Positions 12,505 through 24,797 of a stretch of 64,000 bases of DNA are shown piece by piece. The notes below the pieces were generated by a model that did no database searches, had not been told where the DNA came from, and worked only from the letters and a program-made list of their open reading frames with translations. The stretch's first letter is position 1; each line of letters begins with the position of its first letter. This DNA is from Flaccisagitta enflata. Lineage: Eukaryota; Chaetognatha; Sagittoidea; Aphragmophora. The position numbers were made by a program, and so were the translations under genes. Where the stretch lies: NCBI GenBank assembly GCA_965153355.1, contig OZ231127.1:33232001-33296000 (forward strand), given 5' to 3'.

Positions 12505-12606
12505 GTTTTTTTACTCGAGCGTGATGGATGGACCAATCGACAAACTGACGGACCGACCCAAAGGCGGAAATAACCTCTTATAATGGTGCGTTATCGCGCT
12601 TAAACA
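12505..12606 (+). repeat. Family C repeat, diverged
   Basis: Starts actcgagcgtgatggatgga, runs through GACC/GACA units, and ends ataatggtgcgttatcgcgc. Confidence 0.45.
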
Positions 12607-12760
12607 GACATGAAAGTCAATGAAACTGAGGAAAAAAATGAATGAATAAATGTTAAAATGAATGTATGAATCATAATGAATGTCGTGGCGAAAACGCGAT
12701 AGAATACCTTTCCTCTTGACGTCGTGTGCCATGTGCCGTCACATGTTAAAGAAATAAGCG

Positions 12761-12782
12761 CGCGCGCGCGCGCGCACACACA

Positions 12783-12813
<31 letters not shown>
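12761..12813 (+). repeat. (GC)n(CA)n alternating purine-pyrimidine run
   Basis: cgcgcgcg followed by cacaca. Such runs can adopt Z-DNA. Confidence 0.85.
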
Positions 12814-12934
12814 TGAGGCAAATGTTTTGGCGCAGAGAAAAAAACTGACCTTGATACAAGCGTGTCTTCTTTCGAATCACTTTGCTTTGGTCCTAATCCA
12901 AGAATCAATCATTTATCGTTCAATTCATTTTCCC

Positions 12935-13575
12935 CCTTTTTGGGCAGCGGCTGCAAAGGGCCGATGTCCTGCAGGACACAATGGTGAATTTCCAGGGTGA
13001 ATTTCCAGACGTCCGTCCATACGTCCGTCCGTCCATCCGTCGGTCTGTCCCCCCCCTGAGGCCCCTCTGAGATCCCTAATCAGCCCTTCAGGGCCCCAAA
13101 TCAGCCCCCTCAGGCCCAAAATCAGACCTCTCAGGCCTAAAATCAGGTCTCCCAAGCCAAAAACTTAGCCCACTCCTAAAATCAGCCCTCCCAGGCCCAG
13201 AAATAGCTCTCTCGGGCCCAATATTAGCCCTCAAAGGCCCTAAATCAGCCTTGTCAGGCCCAAAATTAACCATCTCAGGCCCTAAACCAGACCTCTCACC
13301 CCTAAATTCTGTTCACTTGGGTCTCAATTCAGCTCTCAAAACAACCCTCTAAGATATGTAATCTGCTCTCGTCCCTGATCTAATTTGAGCCCTAAGACCC
13401 CCCAAATCAGATCAGCCCCTAGAATGTCCTCTCAGGACGTCTGGAAATTCACCCCTGTGTCCTACAGGACATTGGCCCTTTGGGGCCGCTGCCCTGCTCT
13501 CACTTCCCTTCTTCTGCTGATCACTTCAAGCAGGGCATTGGGTACCACTGACCATGTGCGATCCTTGGATGACTA
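12935..13575 (+). repeat. Dispersed repeat, family B (long copy)
   Basis: Left half has gggcagcggctgcaaagggc and gatgtcctgcaggacac. The inverted counterpart, cctacaggacattggccc, is at about 13460. In between are about 16 imperfect ~20-bp units of the type cagccctctcaggcccaaaa. It ends gatccttggatgactagttt. It is a mobile-looking unit with no ORF. Confidence 0.7.
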
Positions 13576-13603
13576 GTTTTTCCTTATTGCTTTTAGGTTG
13601 TTT

Positions 13604-13830
13604 TAGTTCCAGACACGCAATTCTATGAGATGCTTTGTCCGTCCATTGGCACCGTCCCTCTGTCAATCCGTCCGTCGGTTGATTCATGCCACTCAAGTTG
13701 ATGACGCGAAAAACGCGCATTTGTGATGCTGCAGTTGCTATTGTGTGTGTGGGTGTGTTGGAGGCGGGTGTTGGGGGTGAGGCTAGGGGTTGGATACCCC
13801 TACCCACCCGTCTGCAACGATATTATGCAT
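13604..13830 (-). repeat. Hairpin-ended dispersed repeat, family D
   Basis: Minus-strand copy. Contains cagacacgcaattctatgag, a tetranucleotide run, the aaaaacgcgcat segment, and a GTG-rich tail with tacccctacccacccg. It gives an uninterrupted version of the site that is occupied at 18704. Confidence 0.65.
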
Positions 13831-14049
13831 TACTTGTTTATGTTTCAGAACGTTGAAGAGGAAACTTTCAGGACCAAACATCTTGGTCAAATGTCTTTTT
13901 GAAAGAAAAAAAAGTGTTTGTCTGTCTGTCTGTCTGTCTGCTCGACTTTCTTCTGGAAGTGCCGACGCACGCAACGTTGGTCTAATGATCTTGTTCTTCC
14001 TTCTAGACTGCTTTTGAGAGGAGAAATCAGTCCAAGCACTTCCGCGTCA

Positions 14050-14640
14050 AAGGGCGTCTTCAAAAGGTCGTGTCCATCCGTCCAACTGAACGTCGGTCGG
14101 TCCACCGGCCACTGTGTTTTTTCAGGGGAGGGAGAAACAATCACTTATCACGGACAGACATAGGAGCCTAAATACGTGGGGATGACATGTTCAGATGATG
14201 TCATCATAAATGAAAAAAAATGAAACAGAAGAAGAAAAAAAAACAGTATCAAAACAAAACGCAAAAAAAAGAAAACAAACAAATTAATGCGTGAAAAACT
14301 GACGAACGGATGTAGCATGTTGTAAAGTCGCGTACACACTCCTAATCTAGTAAAATCATATACTTAATCGTTAAACACCTGGAAGCAGCGGCTGCTATCT
14401 AATCGATGCAATCTGACGATATCCAGGCGTCAAAAGTGGACGAGATATGAAACGCGAAAAAAGCCTTGTAAATATCTCGTTAGCTCAAGTCTTATCTTTG
14501 GTCTTGGACACGCCAATCTATGAGTCGACCGGTCGGTCGTTTTGTCGATCGCACAAGCATACGTCTTTTGGGCAGCGGTCCCAAATGACCTATGTCCTGA
14601 AGGACAGGGGGTGAATTTCCAGATGTCCGTCCTTCGCTCC
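14050..14640. repeat. Fragments of families A-D and B
   Basis: Includes a tetranucleotide-bearing fragment at 14070-14115, a short gtcgcgtacac end at 14325, and a family B fragment at 14565-14640 (gggcagcggtcccaaatgac). No gene. Confidence 0.4.
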
Positions 14641-14649
14641 CCCTCCCCC

Positions 14650-17600
14650 CGGTTGGTCATCGAGGACCCAAATCATCACTCATAGGCTTGATTATTGCCC
14701 TCCCAGACAATTTCACCTAACTTTACCATCTGTGACAAAACTAGCACATCTTTCTGTACAAAGAGGCCGCACCTTGTGATTGCATGGAAGTGCAATGAAA
14801 ACAAAGTAAATTCACCCCCCCCTGCTACTTCTCCCTTGTCTATGCTGTCTCTCCTAGCCCTCAAATAGGCTCTCTAAAGAATCCACTTTTGAGTTCATCA
14901 ATGTTGAATATCGTAAAGGAAAATCGATAAATCAATATCTACGGCTAAGGCATGCGTCACGTGATAAAGCACAGCTTCCGTTTTGATTATGATTATGTTG
15001 ACCGATTTTTTCCATCTAAACATTCTTAGTCCTAGGAAGTACTAAGAAGTGTTACAAAATGTGAAAAAAGGTTTAAAGAAATAAAAATGTAAAAAAAAAG
15101 TTTCAAAAGATGAATTTGAAAAAATTAACAGGAGCTGCAAAAAAAATTTTAAAAGTGAAACCGAGACCAAGAATAGATAATTCGCAAATAGAGTCTGTCC
15201 ATCTATGAATCCAGCTTAACTTTCTATGTGCAAAAATCTTATTTTGATACTTGATCGGGAAAAAAGTCGAAGCAAGTCTTCTACTTTTTTGACATATTCC
15301 AGAGAATTATGGTTTTCATTTTTTGATTAAAAAGTTTCGGAACTCAATTGAGCGAATGAGTGCTCAAATAAAATTTATAGGGTAAGTAATTTGGATAATT
15401 TTCTTTCATATGGCCGCAAGCAGAATGCTCTATGATAAATATCATAGAGTTATGAATTTTTAAAGATTTTTTTACAAGAAATTTCAATTGAATTTAAAAA
15501 AAAAAATTTATCATTTTGTGTAAGATCAATAAAGGAGTGTATTTACAAGAAAACATGTTTTTGAGCATAGCTGCTCATCTGTGAGGGTGTTTTTAAGCAT
15601 TCTAGCTTATCAGTTTTTTTCATATTTCAAATGAAATAAATGAATGAATATTTTTATATATGTTTAAAAAAGTATGCCAATGAGTAGAGCTGCTTATCTG
15701 TGAGGATGTTTTTCAGTATTCTAGCTTATTTATTTATTTTCTGATTTTAAATAGGATTAATAAATAAGAGTTTTAATTTGAGCATGCAAATACAAGAAAG
15801 CATATGAGTGAGCATAGCTGGTGGTCTGGTTTAGTAATTTTGAGTATTTTAGCTCATCTAGCTCATTTGGGTCAATCCTATTTTTCTCTGATTTTCAGTA
15901 CAATCAGTACATATAATTGCTTGATTTGATGTAACAAATAAAACAAGGTCATTAAACCTATATCGCATATGTCGGAATTTTCAAAAAAAGTTGGACAAAC
16001 AAACAGGCAGGCAGACTAAAATTATAAAAATGACAATAATATTAACCAACAGGTTTTTATTGATACCCTAAAACTTTTAAAATGTCGTTAAAACAGCTTA
16101 AACGCCTTTTAACAATTTTGTTACCTACAGACTGATGGACCGATGAACTGACAGACCAAAAAGTGGCATAGCTTGTGACCAAAAATTTGCAGTAACTAAA
16201 GACAAAAGCCTGGTAAAAGTGATCAATGCTTACAACTTTTTTCCTCACGGTGATAGCCGCCTTTACTGGTAATCTTAGTCTCTAGAAGTATTTTGAAGTG
16301 TTACAGTACGATGGGAGCAATGACGACCTAGACTGGAGGATAGATTTTAGGTACTTTAATTTTATTTGTATCATAAAATATTTGAGATCTAGGGATATTA
16401 AAGGTTGCTTTATTGAGTGAAAATGTTTGCATCTCGCAAACTTCAACTTGCGACTTGACCTCATCAAGACTTCATTTTTCAAAGTTCTAACCTATCTCAA
16501 TAGGGTGGGTGGAAAATTTTATATGATTTTGAAAAAGAAATCAGCTCAATACGATCCCATTTTACAGGTTTTATGGCCATTTTAAGTTTTGCCCAAGAGC
16601 TGCATAACATTAATTAAACATAACCGTAAAACCTGTAAAACTCAGTGAAATGTTCCTAAAATTATACAAAAATTAATGAAAATGGTTAGGAGCAAAAAAG
16701 CAAGTCTTGATGAGGTCAAGTCACAAGTTGAGGTTTAAGAGACGCAAATGCATTCACTCAATAGAGCAACCTTTAATTAGCCTAGATCTCAAATATTTCA
16801 TGATACAAATAAAATTAGGATACCTAAAATCTATCCTCCAGTCTAGGTCGTCATTGCTCCCATCGTACTGTAGAAAATGTCTAAAGAGAAATATCAAAAT
16901 ATGTGAAAAAAGTTTCAAACGATAAATTTGAAAAAAAGGCTGCAAAAAGGGTTTAAAAAGTGAAACCGAGACCAAGAATAGTTTATTTGAAAAAAAAAAT
17001 AGATCTGGCCATGAGTCCATCTAAACTTTGTACAAGAAAAAATCTTATCTTAATAGTCGTAGTCCTCGGAAGTCTTAAGAAGTGTTAGAAAATGTTAAAA
17101 AGTTTTAGGATATATTAAAATGTGTAAAAAAGTTTCAAGCGATAAATTTGAAAGATTGACAGGGGCTGAATAAAGGGTATAAAAAGTTTTGAAAAAGGCT
17201 GAAAATAGCTAAGAGAGGTTCTTACGGTCTAGGTCTTGCAAGTGACTTGTTTTATTGCATTGGCCGCTAGGCCGCTTATGGCGGGTGGGGTTGGTCAGAG
17301 TCAGCGATACAATCACATGAATATTTAGATTTAGACATAATACAGATACTATTTCAATTTACAACATGCAATAGGCGGGAGGACCAACGGACGGACCAAC
17401 AGACGCGCAGACAGACAATCATGGTCAAATCGAGAAGACACTTATAGACATAGTCATAGTCGAGATCAGGAGCAGGCGACTCAAAAATTTGACTTAATTA
17501 GAGAACTTGTATGAAAAGCTGTTGGTGAATATAAGAACGTCAGAAGTGTCGGGAAACGTCAAGAAATGTCTAGAAAACGTCTCCTAGTCTAAGTGGAGAG
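14650..17600. other. Non-coding region with diverged dispersed repeats
   Basis: Two or more copies of an AT-rich repeat (around 15030-15190, 16270-16300 plus 16873-16990, and 17060-17220) share agaagtgtta and gtgaaaccgagaccaagaat. Between 15535 and 15860, three diverged ~125-bp units share agctgctcatctgtgagg-type sequence. No gene. Confidence 0.5.
16304..16870 (+). mobile_element. 567-bp TA-flanked MITE with long inverted ends
   Basis: Ends CAGTACGATGGGAGCAATGA and its complement, each flanked by TA. The arms pair for about 190 bp, including the segments near 16390 and 16790. The related repeat at 17081 has gtgttagaaaatg with no insertion, which is an empty site. No ORF, so non-autonomous; the TA target suggests the Tc1/mariner superfamily. 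Confidence 0.75.
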
Positions 17601-17613
17601 CGCGTGGCGAACG

Positions 17614-17617
<4 letters not shown>

Positions 17618-17653
<36 letters not shown>
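17618..17653 (+). repeat. (GA)n microsatellite
   Basis: Perfect GA run. 17654-18233 beyond it shows no supported gene. Confidence 0.85.
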
Positions 17654-17655
<2 letters not shown>

Positions 17656-18232
17656 TTATCTTTTCAATTGGGAATTTCTTTTCACCCTCTTTACCTAATG
17701 TGGAGGGGATAATTTTAGGAATATTACTATTATTCTTTCATCAAAAACTGTTTATCTTTCATTTTGTAAAGAAAATTTATGCAGGACCTAATTTGCATAA
17801 TGTAGTAGGAGAAATTCAGTTACTGAACTGCTTTTTCTCTTTTCTTCTTTTCTTATTTTCTCTCTGGAAAATTGATAAGTATTTTAAGAAAGACAAATTG
17901 ATGAAATTCACAATTCACAAATATGCAAATAAAGCAGTCTCATCCGTTAGGGTTATTCCCATAAGCAAGCGATCGAGCCTTTGCCGTCGGTCTCCAACTG
18001 GAAACTCTACTGTTGATCATGCAAAGAGGACACTGACCAGTGACCACTGTATGTATGAGGAAAAGGGAGGCTGAGAGCAAAAAGGAAAGGGAAGGGGAAG
18101 GCAGTGGAAGTTGCTGAAAGCGAAAGGAACGAACAGGTGGAAATTCCACGCTCTTCCAATTGAATTACTTCCCAACGTACACGATTAGTAATCTTGGTCG
18201 AAGGTGTGGAAAGTTTGCGGCAGAAAAGTAAA

Positions 18233-18233
<1 letters not shown>

Positions 18234-18317
<84 letters not shown>

Positions 18318-18375
18318 CGATGGTGATGACGATGATGATGAGAATGATTGGAATAAACTATAAAGTTGAAGGTGG

Positions 18376-18421
<46 letters not shown>

Positions 18422-18468
18422 AATGATGATGATGATGATGATAATGATGATGATGAAGAAAAATGATT
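18234..18468 (+). repeat. (ATG)n trinucleotide array
   Basis: Two blocks of ATG/GAT repeats separated by about 50 bp. The poly-Met or poly-Asp reading frames are by-products. Confidence 0.9.
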
Positions 18469-18470
18469 TA

Positions 18471-18540
18471 CAGTGCTTTCATGCTTAAGGTAGAAAACCT
18501 GATAATAGTGTTTTTTTGATAAATAAAACACTATCATCAT
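18471..18540 (+). mobile_element. Small palindromic MITE, partial
   Basis: Left arm cagtgctttcatgcttaagg and cctgataat match the complete hairpin at 32787-32882. Confidence 0.5.
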
Positions 18541-18589
18541 GTCGTTAAACGAAAACGAAGAAGACGATGAAGAAGGATAAGAACAAGTG

Positions 18590-19015
18590 ACGCGGAGTCA
18601 CAATTATAATTGCGGACGGGTGGGCAGGGGCGTGTAACCCCATCCACATCCTCGCCCACCTCACACAAACTCGCTCACACATACAATCACAACTGCAGTA
18701 TCAACAAGGCCGGATACACGGCCAATACCAGTCGCGGACGGGTGGGCAGGGGCGGAAACGCTGGTTTTTCCACTTTTCGACTCGTGCTCACCAACGGACC
18801 GACCGACCGACCGACCGACCGACCGACCGACCGACCGACCGACCGACCGACGGACGGACGGACAAAGCCTCTTATAGAGTCGCTCGTCCGCGACTAAAAA
18901 GGCGCGTTTTCGCACTTTTCAGCTCAATCTTCACAGACCGACGGATGGACGGACCGACGGATGGACGGACCGACGGACAAAGCCTATTGTAGAGTTTCGT
19001 GTCCGCGACTAAAAA
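18590..19015 (+). repeat. Family D repeat split by a nested copy
   Basis: The outer copy runs 18590-18703 and resumes at 18901-19015 (ggcgcgttttcgcacttttc … gtccgcgact). The inner copy, 18704-18900, starts acaaggccggatacacggcc, has a long (GACC)n run and ends gtccgcgactaaaaa. Confidence 0.65.
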
Positions 19016-19199
19016 GAAAAAGAAATAGAAAAAGAAGATAAAGAAAGGGGGAAAAAAAGAAGAACAGATAATTGAAAAAAAAAAGAAGATAAGACGATGA
19101 AATTAACGTATCTTTAGAATGAGTTTCTAACCACATCGATAACTAGAAAACCTAAACTAAGAAATCTTCCCTCCCCTTTCCATTCCTTCCATAATTCAG

Positions 19200-19557
19200 A
19201 CTACTGCGTGATCTTCGGACCCGATCAACCCCTTTTTCGTCCTCCCGATGGTACGACGTTCATGACAAGCGTAGCCTCGTCTCCCCGGTGTCATCTTCAT
19301 CCAAGGGCGAAGAGCGTGAGGGCGTAGATGAAAAAAATGTCAATGTGGATGACGTATATGACAACAACAACAACAACAACAACGACGACGACAACGGCAA
19401 CAGCATCAACAAAAACAACAACAACAACAACAAGCGTGGTTTTTTCATTCCACGGTCGTGGCAACGTGAAGGCGAGGGTGACGATCGCGGTCAACGTCTG
19501 TGGAATCTCGTCGCCTCTGAGGATCCGAAATATTTCAACGAATACAAAAAGAAATAG
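19200..19557 (+). CDS. Orphan terminal exon of an unrecognised gene
   Basis: A very good acceptor (a ~35-bp pyrimidine-rich tract then ataattcag|A) opens a frame with one base completing the previous codon. It stays open for 118 codons to TAG at 19555-19557. Segments: LLRDLRTRSTPFSSSRWYDV, a Ser/Glu-rich part, an Asn/Asp run encoded by AAC/GAC repeats, then KRGFFIPRSWQREGEGDDRG and a tail WNLVASEDPKYFNEYKKK. AATAAA lies at about 19640. Upstream exons were not identified, and it does not join the GPCR, which already ends at 8873. A second frame, starting YCVIFGPDQPLF, closes after about 40 codons. I do not recognise the product. Confidence 0.45.
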
Positions 19558-20322
19558 AAAATAACACTAAGCTAAGTTGTAAACGACCCCGATTTTCTTT
19601 TTTTTAAATTTTGGTCGTGGTAAGACATTTATTCATGAAAATAAACAATCAGTAAAGGCAAGTACAGAACTACCAGATTTACTTTTTTATTTGAAAAAAA
19701 AAAAAAAACCTGCGATCAGAAATCGATGTCGGTTTTTAGGTTTGGGTATGATTCATTGTTTGACAAAATTAGATAACTAATGTGAAATTTGATATTTATA
19801 TGAACTCCCTGACAAAGGCTACATGATCATACACTCAATTTATTCAAATACACATATCCACGAAGAGACATTTTCTTAAAATTAGAATTTTCCCTAAATG
19901 TTACTCATTCATGTATTGTCATTAAGGCAATTCCTTTTTGCGAATTATTTAAACCCTTTTTCGAACCTTTGACACAAAAAAAGTTTGCTTTCACCCTCAA
20001 ATACTTTTTCCCTGAAAACTGACTAATCATCATTTTATCATATAAGAATTTTAAGATGTTGGACAATGAAAATTCAAGATGCTAGAGCGTTTTTTAATGG
20101 AAAGAGACAAGATAAAACTATCGGAGAACCAGGCTACGCAGACTGATAGGTGCGCCGTGTGGAACGTCAAACGTTTGCGTGACGGACAGACCAACGGACA
20201 GAAATGACCGGCTATAAAGGCGCACCTCAAATGATGAATTGCATATCAGTTTAGGCTCTTCTCTGATTCTGGGTGCGCCATTGACAAAGTAACTTTATTA
20301 GGTGATAAGAAACGTTTGTTGC

Positions 20323-20553
20323 ACAACAAGGCCAGATACACTGCCAATACGTAGTCGCTTGCGGATGGGCAGAGACTATGATGCGGATGGGCAGGGGCAG
20401 TAACGCGGGTTTTCAGGGGCTTTAATGATCAGAAATCATCCATTTGGCCAGTTTGGCGTCATCCAAAATTTCGCGTTAGGGACGGACGGATCTTCCATCC
20501 TTCCGATGGACACACCCTTTCATAGAGTCGCTTAGCAAGCCACTAAAAAGCGT
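20323..20553 (+). repeat. Hairpin-ended dispersed repeat, family D
   Basis: Starts aacaaggccagatacactgc and ends catagagtcgcttagcaagc followed by cactaaaaagcg. The tetranucleotide part is short. Confidence 0.6.
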
Positions 20554-20811
20554 GATTTAATCACAGAATCAGAAATTACCCAGACATATCTACCAAATTC
20601 ATACTTAGGATGACATTTCCTCATCATAAAAAGTGTTGTATACGTATAAAGACCCTAATGTGTAAAATTGTTTATATGTGGAAACTAGCTCATGCCGGCG
20701 TAATCATTTCAAAAGCAAATCATTTCTATTTTCGACATTTTTTTCAAAAACTTTTGACGTGATGTAAGTTACTGTATGATGTAGCCAGAGAACGAAAAAA
20801 GAAAACAAGTG

Positions 20812-21038
20812 ACGCGGGGTCACAATATCGTTGCGGACGGGTGGGCAGGGGCATCCAACCCCCATCCACACTTCAACACCCACCCCGATACTCAAGCATA
20901 CAAAAGAGGTATCTAAGACGCTCGTTTTTCCACTTTTCGACTCCATGGATGGACCAACGGACAGACTGACGGACCGACGGACCAATGGACCAATGGACGG
21001 ACAGAGCCTCTTATAGAGTTGCGTGTCCGCAACTAAAA
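20812..21038 (+). repeat. Hairpin-ended dispersed repeat, family D
   Basis: gacgcggggtcacaatatcg, gcggacgggtgggcaggggc, a (GGAC)-type run, and the end gagttgcgtgtccgcaacta. Confidence 0.75.
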
Positions 21039-21091
21039 AAAAGCAAAGCTGATGAGAATGTTGCACATGATCTCATCAGTCATCCCTCATC

Positions 21092-21312
21092 TTTTGCGGA
21101 CACGCAACTCTATGAGAGGTTTTGTCCGTCCATTGGTTTGTCCGTTGGTCTGTTGTTACATCGGTCCATAAACAATTTTAAACATGAGCCCAAAAGTGGG
21201 AAAATGAGCGTTTTAAATGCTTTCCCTTTATTTCTGTGTAGGGTGGGGTTTGGATCTGGATCGGACGCCCCTGCCCACCCATCTACAACAATTTTGTGAT
21301 CCTGCGTCACTT
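21092..21312 (-). repeat. Hairpin-ended dispersed repeat, family D
   Basis: Inverted relative to the previous copy; starts tgcggacacgcaactctatg and ends with the gcgtcacttgt segment. Confidence 0.75.
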
Positions 21313-21315
21313 GTT

Positions 21316-21522
21316 AGTTGCGGACACGCAACTCTATAAGAGGCTTTGTTCGTTCGTCGGGACGTCTGTCCGTCGGCAAGAGTGGAAAAGTGGAATAACA
21401 AGCATTTTTGAATACTTTTTGCGTATGTTTGAGTGTGTGTGGGAGAGTTGGGCTGTGGGTGGGGGTTGGATGCCCCTGCGCACCTGTCCGCAACGATATT
21501 GTGACTCCGCGTCACTTGTCAA
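21316..21522 (-). repeat. Hairpin-ended dispersed repeat, family D
   Basis: Immediately follows the previous copy in the same orientation; starts gttgcggacacgcaactcta. Confidence 0.75.
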
Positions 21523-21808
21523 GGCTTCATGCAGGAGTTGGTCTTTGCTTAATTACACAGGCACACACGAAATGAAATTGCCGTTTCAGGTAAAGGTATA
21601 TACCCTTTTCCTTTCAAAGTTGCACTATTTTCATTGTGTAGAACGATTGTTTGTCTAGATATGAGATTAGAAATAATATAAACAAAGCAATCGCGGTATT
21701 TTTTTTCTCCTCAATCCATATCATAGTTCTGCGTCTAAGAAAATGTTTCGCTTCCAATATTAGCTACAGTAGGTTTATACTCATCAATAAGTGACGAGAA
21801 AGCGGCTT

Positions 21809-22243
21809 GTACAGTGTACTACGCGAATTTAAAAAAAAAGACGCACTTTTGTACTAGTTGTTAAAACATATATAAATAGTCTTTTGAACTTATATCTGAC
21901 AATATGGTTTTGGAGCTTTTCAAAAAATCTTTCATTCTAGACCAATCCTTGGTTTAAGAGTTACGGCCTGTCAAAATGAAGCACCCATTTTGCTAAAATG
22001 CTCTTTTTTTTCAATAAGACTGCAAAAACGAATTTGGCAATATTTTCATTCAAACTAATGCCATTTCTAAATGAAAAAAAAAAACAAAAAAAAAAAAAAA
22101 AACAGATTGTCACCAAATGCAAGAATTTTCAAAGGGCTTTCTAACAATCTAACATTCATTATAGCTTTCTTGAGTTCTAATGACCTAATCAATCATTCAA
22201 AAATGGGTGTTTTTTTTTTAAATTCGCGTAGTACAACCGTGTA
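21809..22243 (+). mobile_element. MITE candidate, ~430 bp
   Basis: Inverted ends gtactacgcgaatttaaaa and ttaaattcgcgtagtac. Internal sequence (agccctttgaaaat, aaatggcattagtttga) recurs near 51640-51830, showing a dispersed family. Confidence 0.55.
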
Positions 22244-23482
22244 AACAATCATGTGCAGATGTATCGCTTCCGATTTAGCGGCAATTTTTCGCGCGGATCA
22301 CATCGCGTTATGATTAATGCGTTTGGAAATGTTGCTTTTCCCGAGGGCAAAGCAGGATCTAGGAGAGGTTGGATGTCACACAAACAAAAAAAAGCCAACA
22401 GAAAAATAAACAGGAAAAAAGATTCAGGCCATGTCAGGGAGAGGCCAAGAATAACAAGGACGGATGCTCCGCCAGCACAGAGCGATCGATGGACAGGCAG
22501 GCAGCTGGCAGGGCAAGGACGAAGATGCGCGTTTTCACGCTTTTCAACTGAAGCGACACAGGCGGATGGAAAGACGGTCAGGGAGACCTACGGACCGAAC
22601 TATGGACTGATGAATCGAAAGACGGATGCGCTAAGTAACTTAGTTACTAGTTAGACTCTTAAGTTACATTAATCACAGAGCTAGGTTGGGATATACCACA
22701 GGAAATCACCACCCAACCTCCCTAAATGACCATCTCGAAAACCCCAACAACCCCTAAATTCTCAAATCACCGGGTGGAATGACAAAAAGACCGAAGGGCA
22801 TAGCCTCTCATAGAGTCGCTTGTCCGCGCCTAAGAAGCACCGCGTCAAAGAAGATGCATCATTCGAAGGGTGCATGTTCGTTTATTTTTAGTTACTCTGT
22901 CTCTCTGTCTCTCTGTCTGTCCCTCTGCCTCTCTGCCTGTCTGACTCTCTGTCTCTGTCTGTCTCTGTCTATCTCTCTGTCTGTCCATCTGTATTCCGCT
23001 AAAATATTGATAAAAATAATTGATATTAATAATCAAATATCACTAGTTTGAGAACATTTTTGAGGAAATACTGCATAGAATCAAATTTCCCTCAGTATGT
23101 TCTGTAAGAATATTGCTTGTTTAGCCGTTGCTAGGGAACGTAACCATGGGTGACAGCCCCGCGATGCTCCCTAGCAATCACCATATTGTGAGAAAGTTGT
23201 AGCAAATTTGATTTTAAGAAATGTTCCCTGAAAAAATCTCTCAAAATGTTAATGTTTTAGCGTGAATACATGGTTAATAAAGCATCCTTTTATCAACTTA
23301 TTTTCCAAATATCAGTCCCTCAAGTTTATTTGTCTTCCTATTATGAATTCCCCGTATTTCCAAGTCTAGATAGCATCTTCTATAACTGGATTTGCAAAAA
23401 CTACCATGTGCCAGAAAATTGCTCTGTTGGGTTCGAGAAAGATCCTGATGGACGATTTTTGAAGAAAGCGTCAAGGTAAAAA
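22244..23482. other. Repeat-derived, non-coding
   Basis: Partial hairpin-ended repeats (22525-22640, 22775-22835, the latter with agagtcgcttgtccgcgcct), a (CTGT/CTCT)n patch at 22905-22990, and otherwise AT-rich DNA. No gene supported. Confidence 0.4.
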
Positions 23483-23745
23483 ACAAGGCCGGATACACGG
23501 CTACCCCAGTCGCGTGCGGGTGGGCAGGGGCCATAATTGAGGTCAGTGGAACATTTGGGCAGGAGCAATAAGGCCAAAACCCCCATTAACGCCGAAAAAG
23601 TAAAGTGTGATGGACGGACGGACGATTGGACGGACGGACGGACGGACGGACGGACGGACGGACGGACGGACGGACGGACGGACGGACGGACGGACGGACG
23701 GACCGACAAAGCGGGGTGTAGAGTCGCGTAGCACGCGACTAAAAA
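23483..23745 (+). repeat. Hairpin-ended dispersed repeat, family A, expanded (GGAC)n
   Basis: Starts aacaaggccggatacacggc; the tetranucleotide run GGAC is expanded to about 100 bp (23606-23703); ends gagtcgcgtagcacgcgact. It shows that the run length varies between copies. A separate (TC)n run follows at 23833-23906. Confidence 0.8.
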
Positions 23746-23829
23746 GGCTTCCGCTTAGGTTACAGGGGCAGGCAGCCACACAGATCGCGACAAAAGAAAA
23801 ACCAGCAACTCTGAAATGCTTAACTGATA

Positions 23830-23910
<81 letters not shown>

Positions 23911-24144
23911 AACATATAAAAATTACGTCATAAACATATAAGAACCTGTGTAAATGCTACATCGGCAAGATTCGCCACAACGATCACGACAAGAACATTT
24001 TAAGCAAAATTAAAAAAAAAAGGAAATAAAGGTAAACAACAACAGTAACTTCCACTCCACAACTTCAATCACAAAAAGAACAAGCGCAACAGCAGCAACG
24101 TCAACAAAAGCAGCAACAACAGCAAAGCAACTACAACGAAAGTA

Positions 24145-24302
24145 ACAACGACAACCACCACCACCACCACCACCACCACCACCACCACCACCACCACCAC
24201 CACCACCACCACCACCACCACCACCACAACAACAACAACAACAACAATAAAAGCAGCCACCAACAATAACGACAATACCACCCAGCCAACCACCAATTAA
24301 AG

Positions 24303-24381
<79 letters not shown>

Positions 24382-24400
24382 AACGACGACGACGACGACG

Positions 24401-24431
<31 letters not shown>

Positions 24432-24619
24432 AAGCAACAACGACAACAACAACCACCACCACCACCACCACCACCACCACCACCACCACCACCACCAACA
24501 CCACCACCACAACCACCACCACCACCACTAGGACCACCACCAACGACAACAACAACAACAACAATAATGTGTAAATAGAGTCTCGATCGCTGGACCTCTT
24601 TCTTTTCCTTCCAAAAACG

Positions 24620-24698
<79 letters not shown>

Positions 24699-24724
24699 AA
24701 GCAACAACAACAACAACAACAAGC

Positions 24725-24783
<59 letters not shown>

Positions 24784-24797
24784 CGTGTGAATATGGA
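24145..24797 (+). repeat. ACC/CAA/ACG trinucleotide field
   Basis: Long ACC, ACG and CAA arrays interrupted by short unique pieces, one being gtgtaaatagagtctcgatc. All frames are open on at least one strand, so the apparent poly-residue proteins are not genes. Confidence 0.85.

Noticed and set aside
22253-22654. 133-codon plus-strand frame
   Set aside because: Crosses fragments of a hairpin-ended repeat (gacagg/gacggat units); no splice signals or conserved residues.
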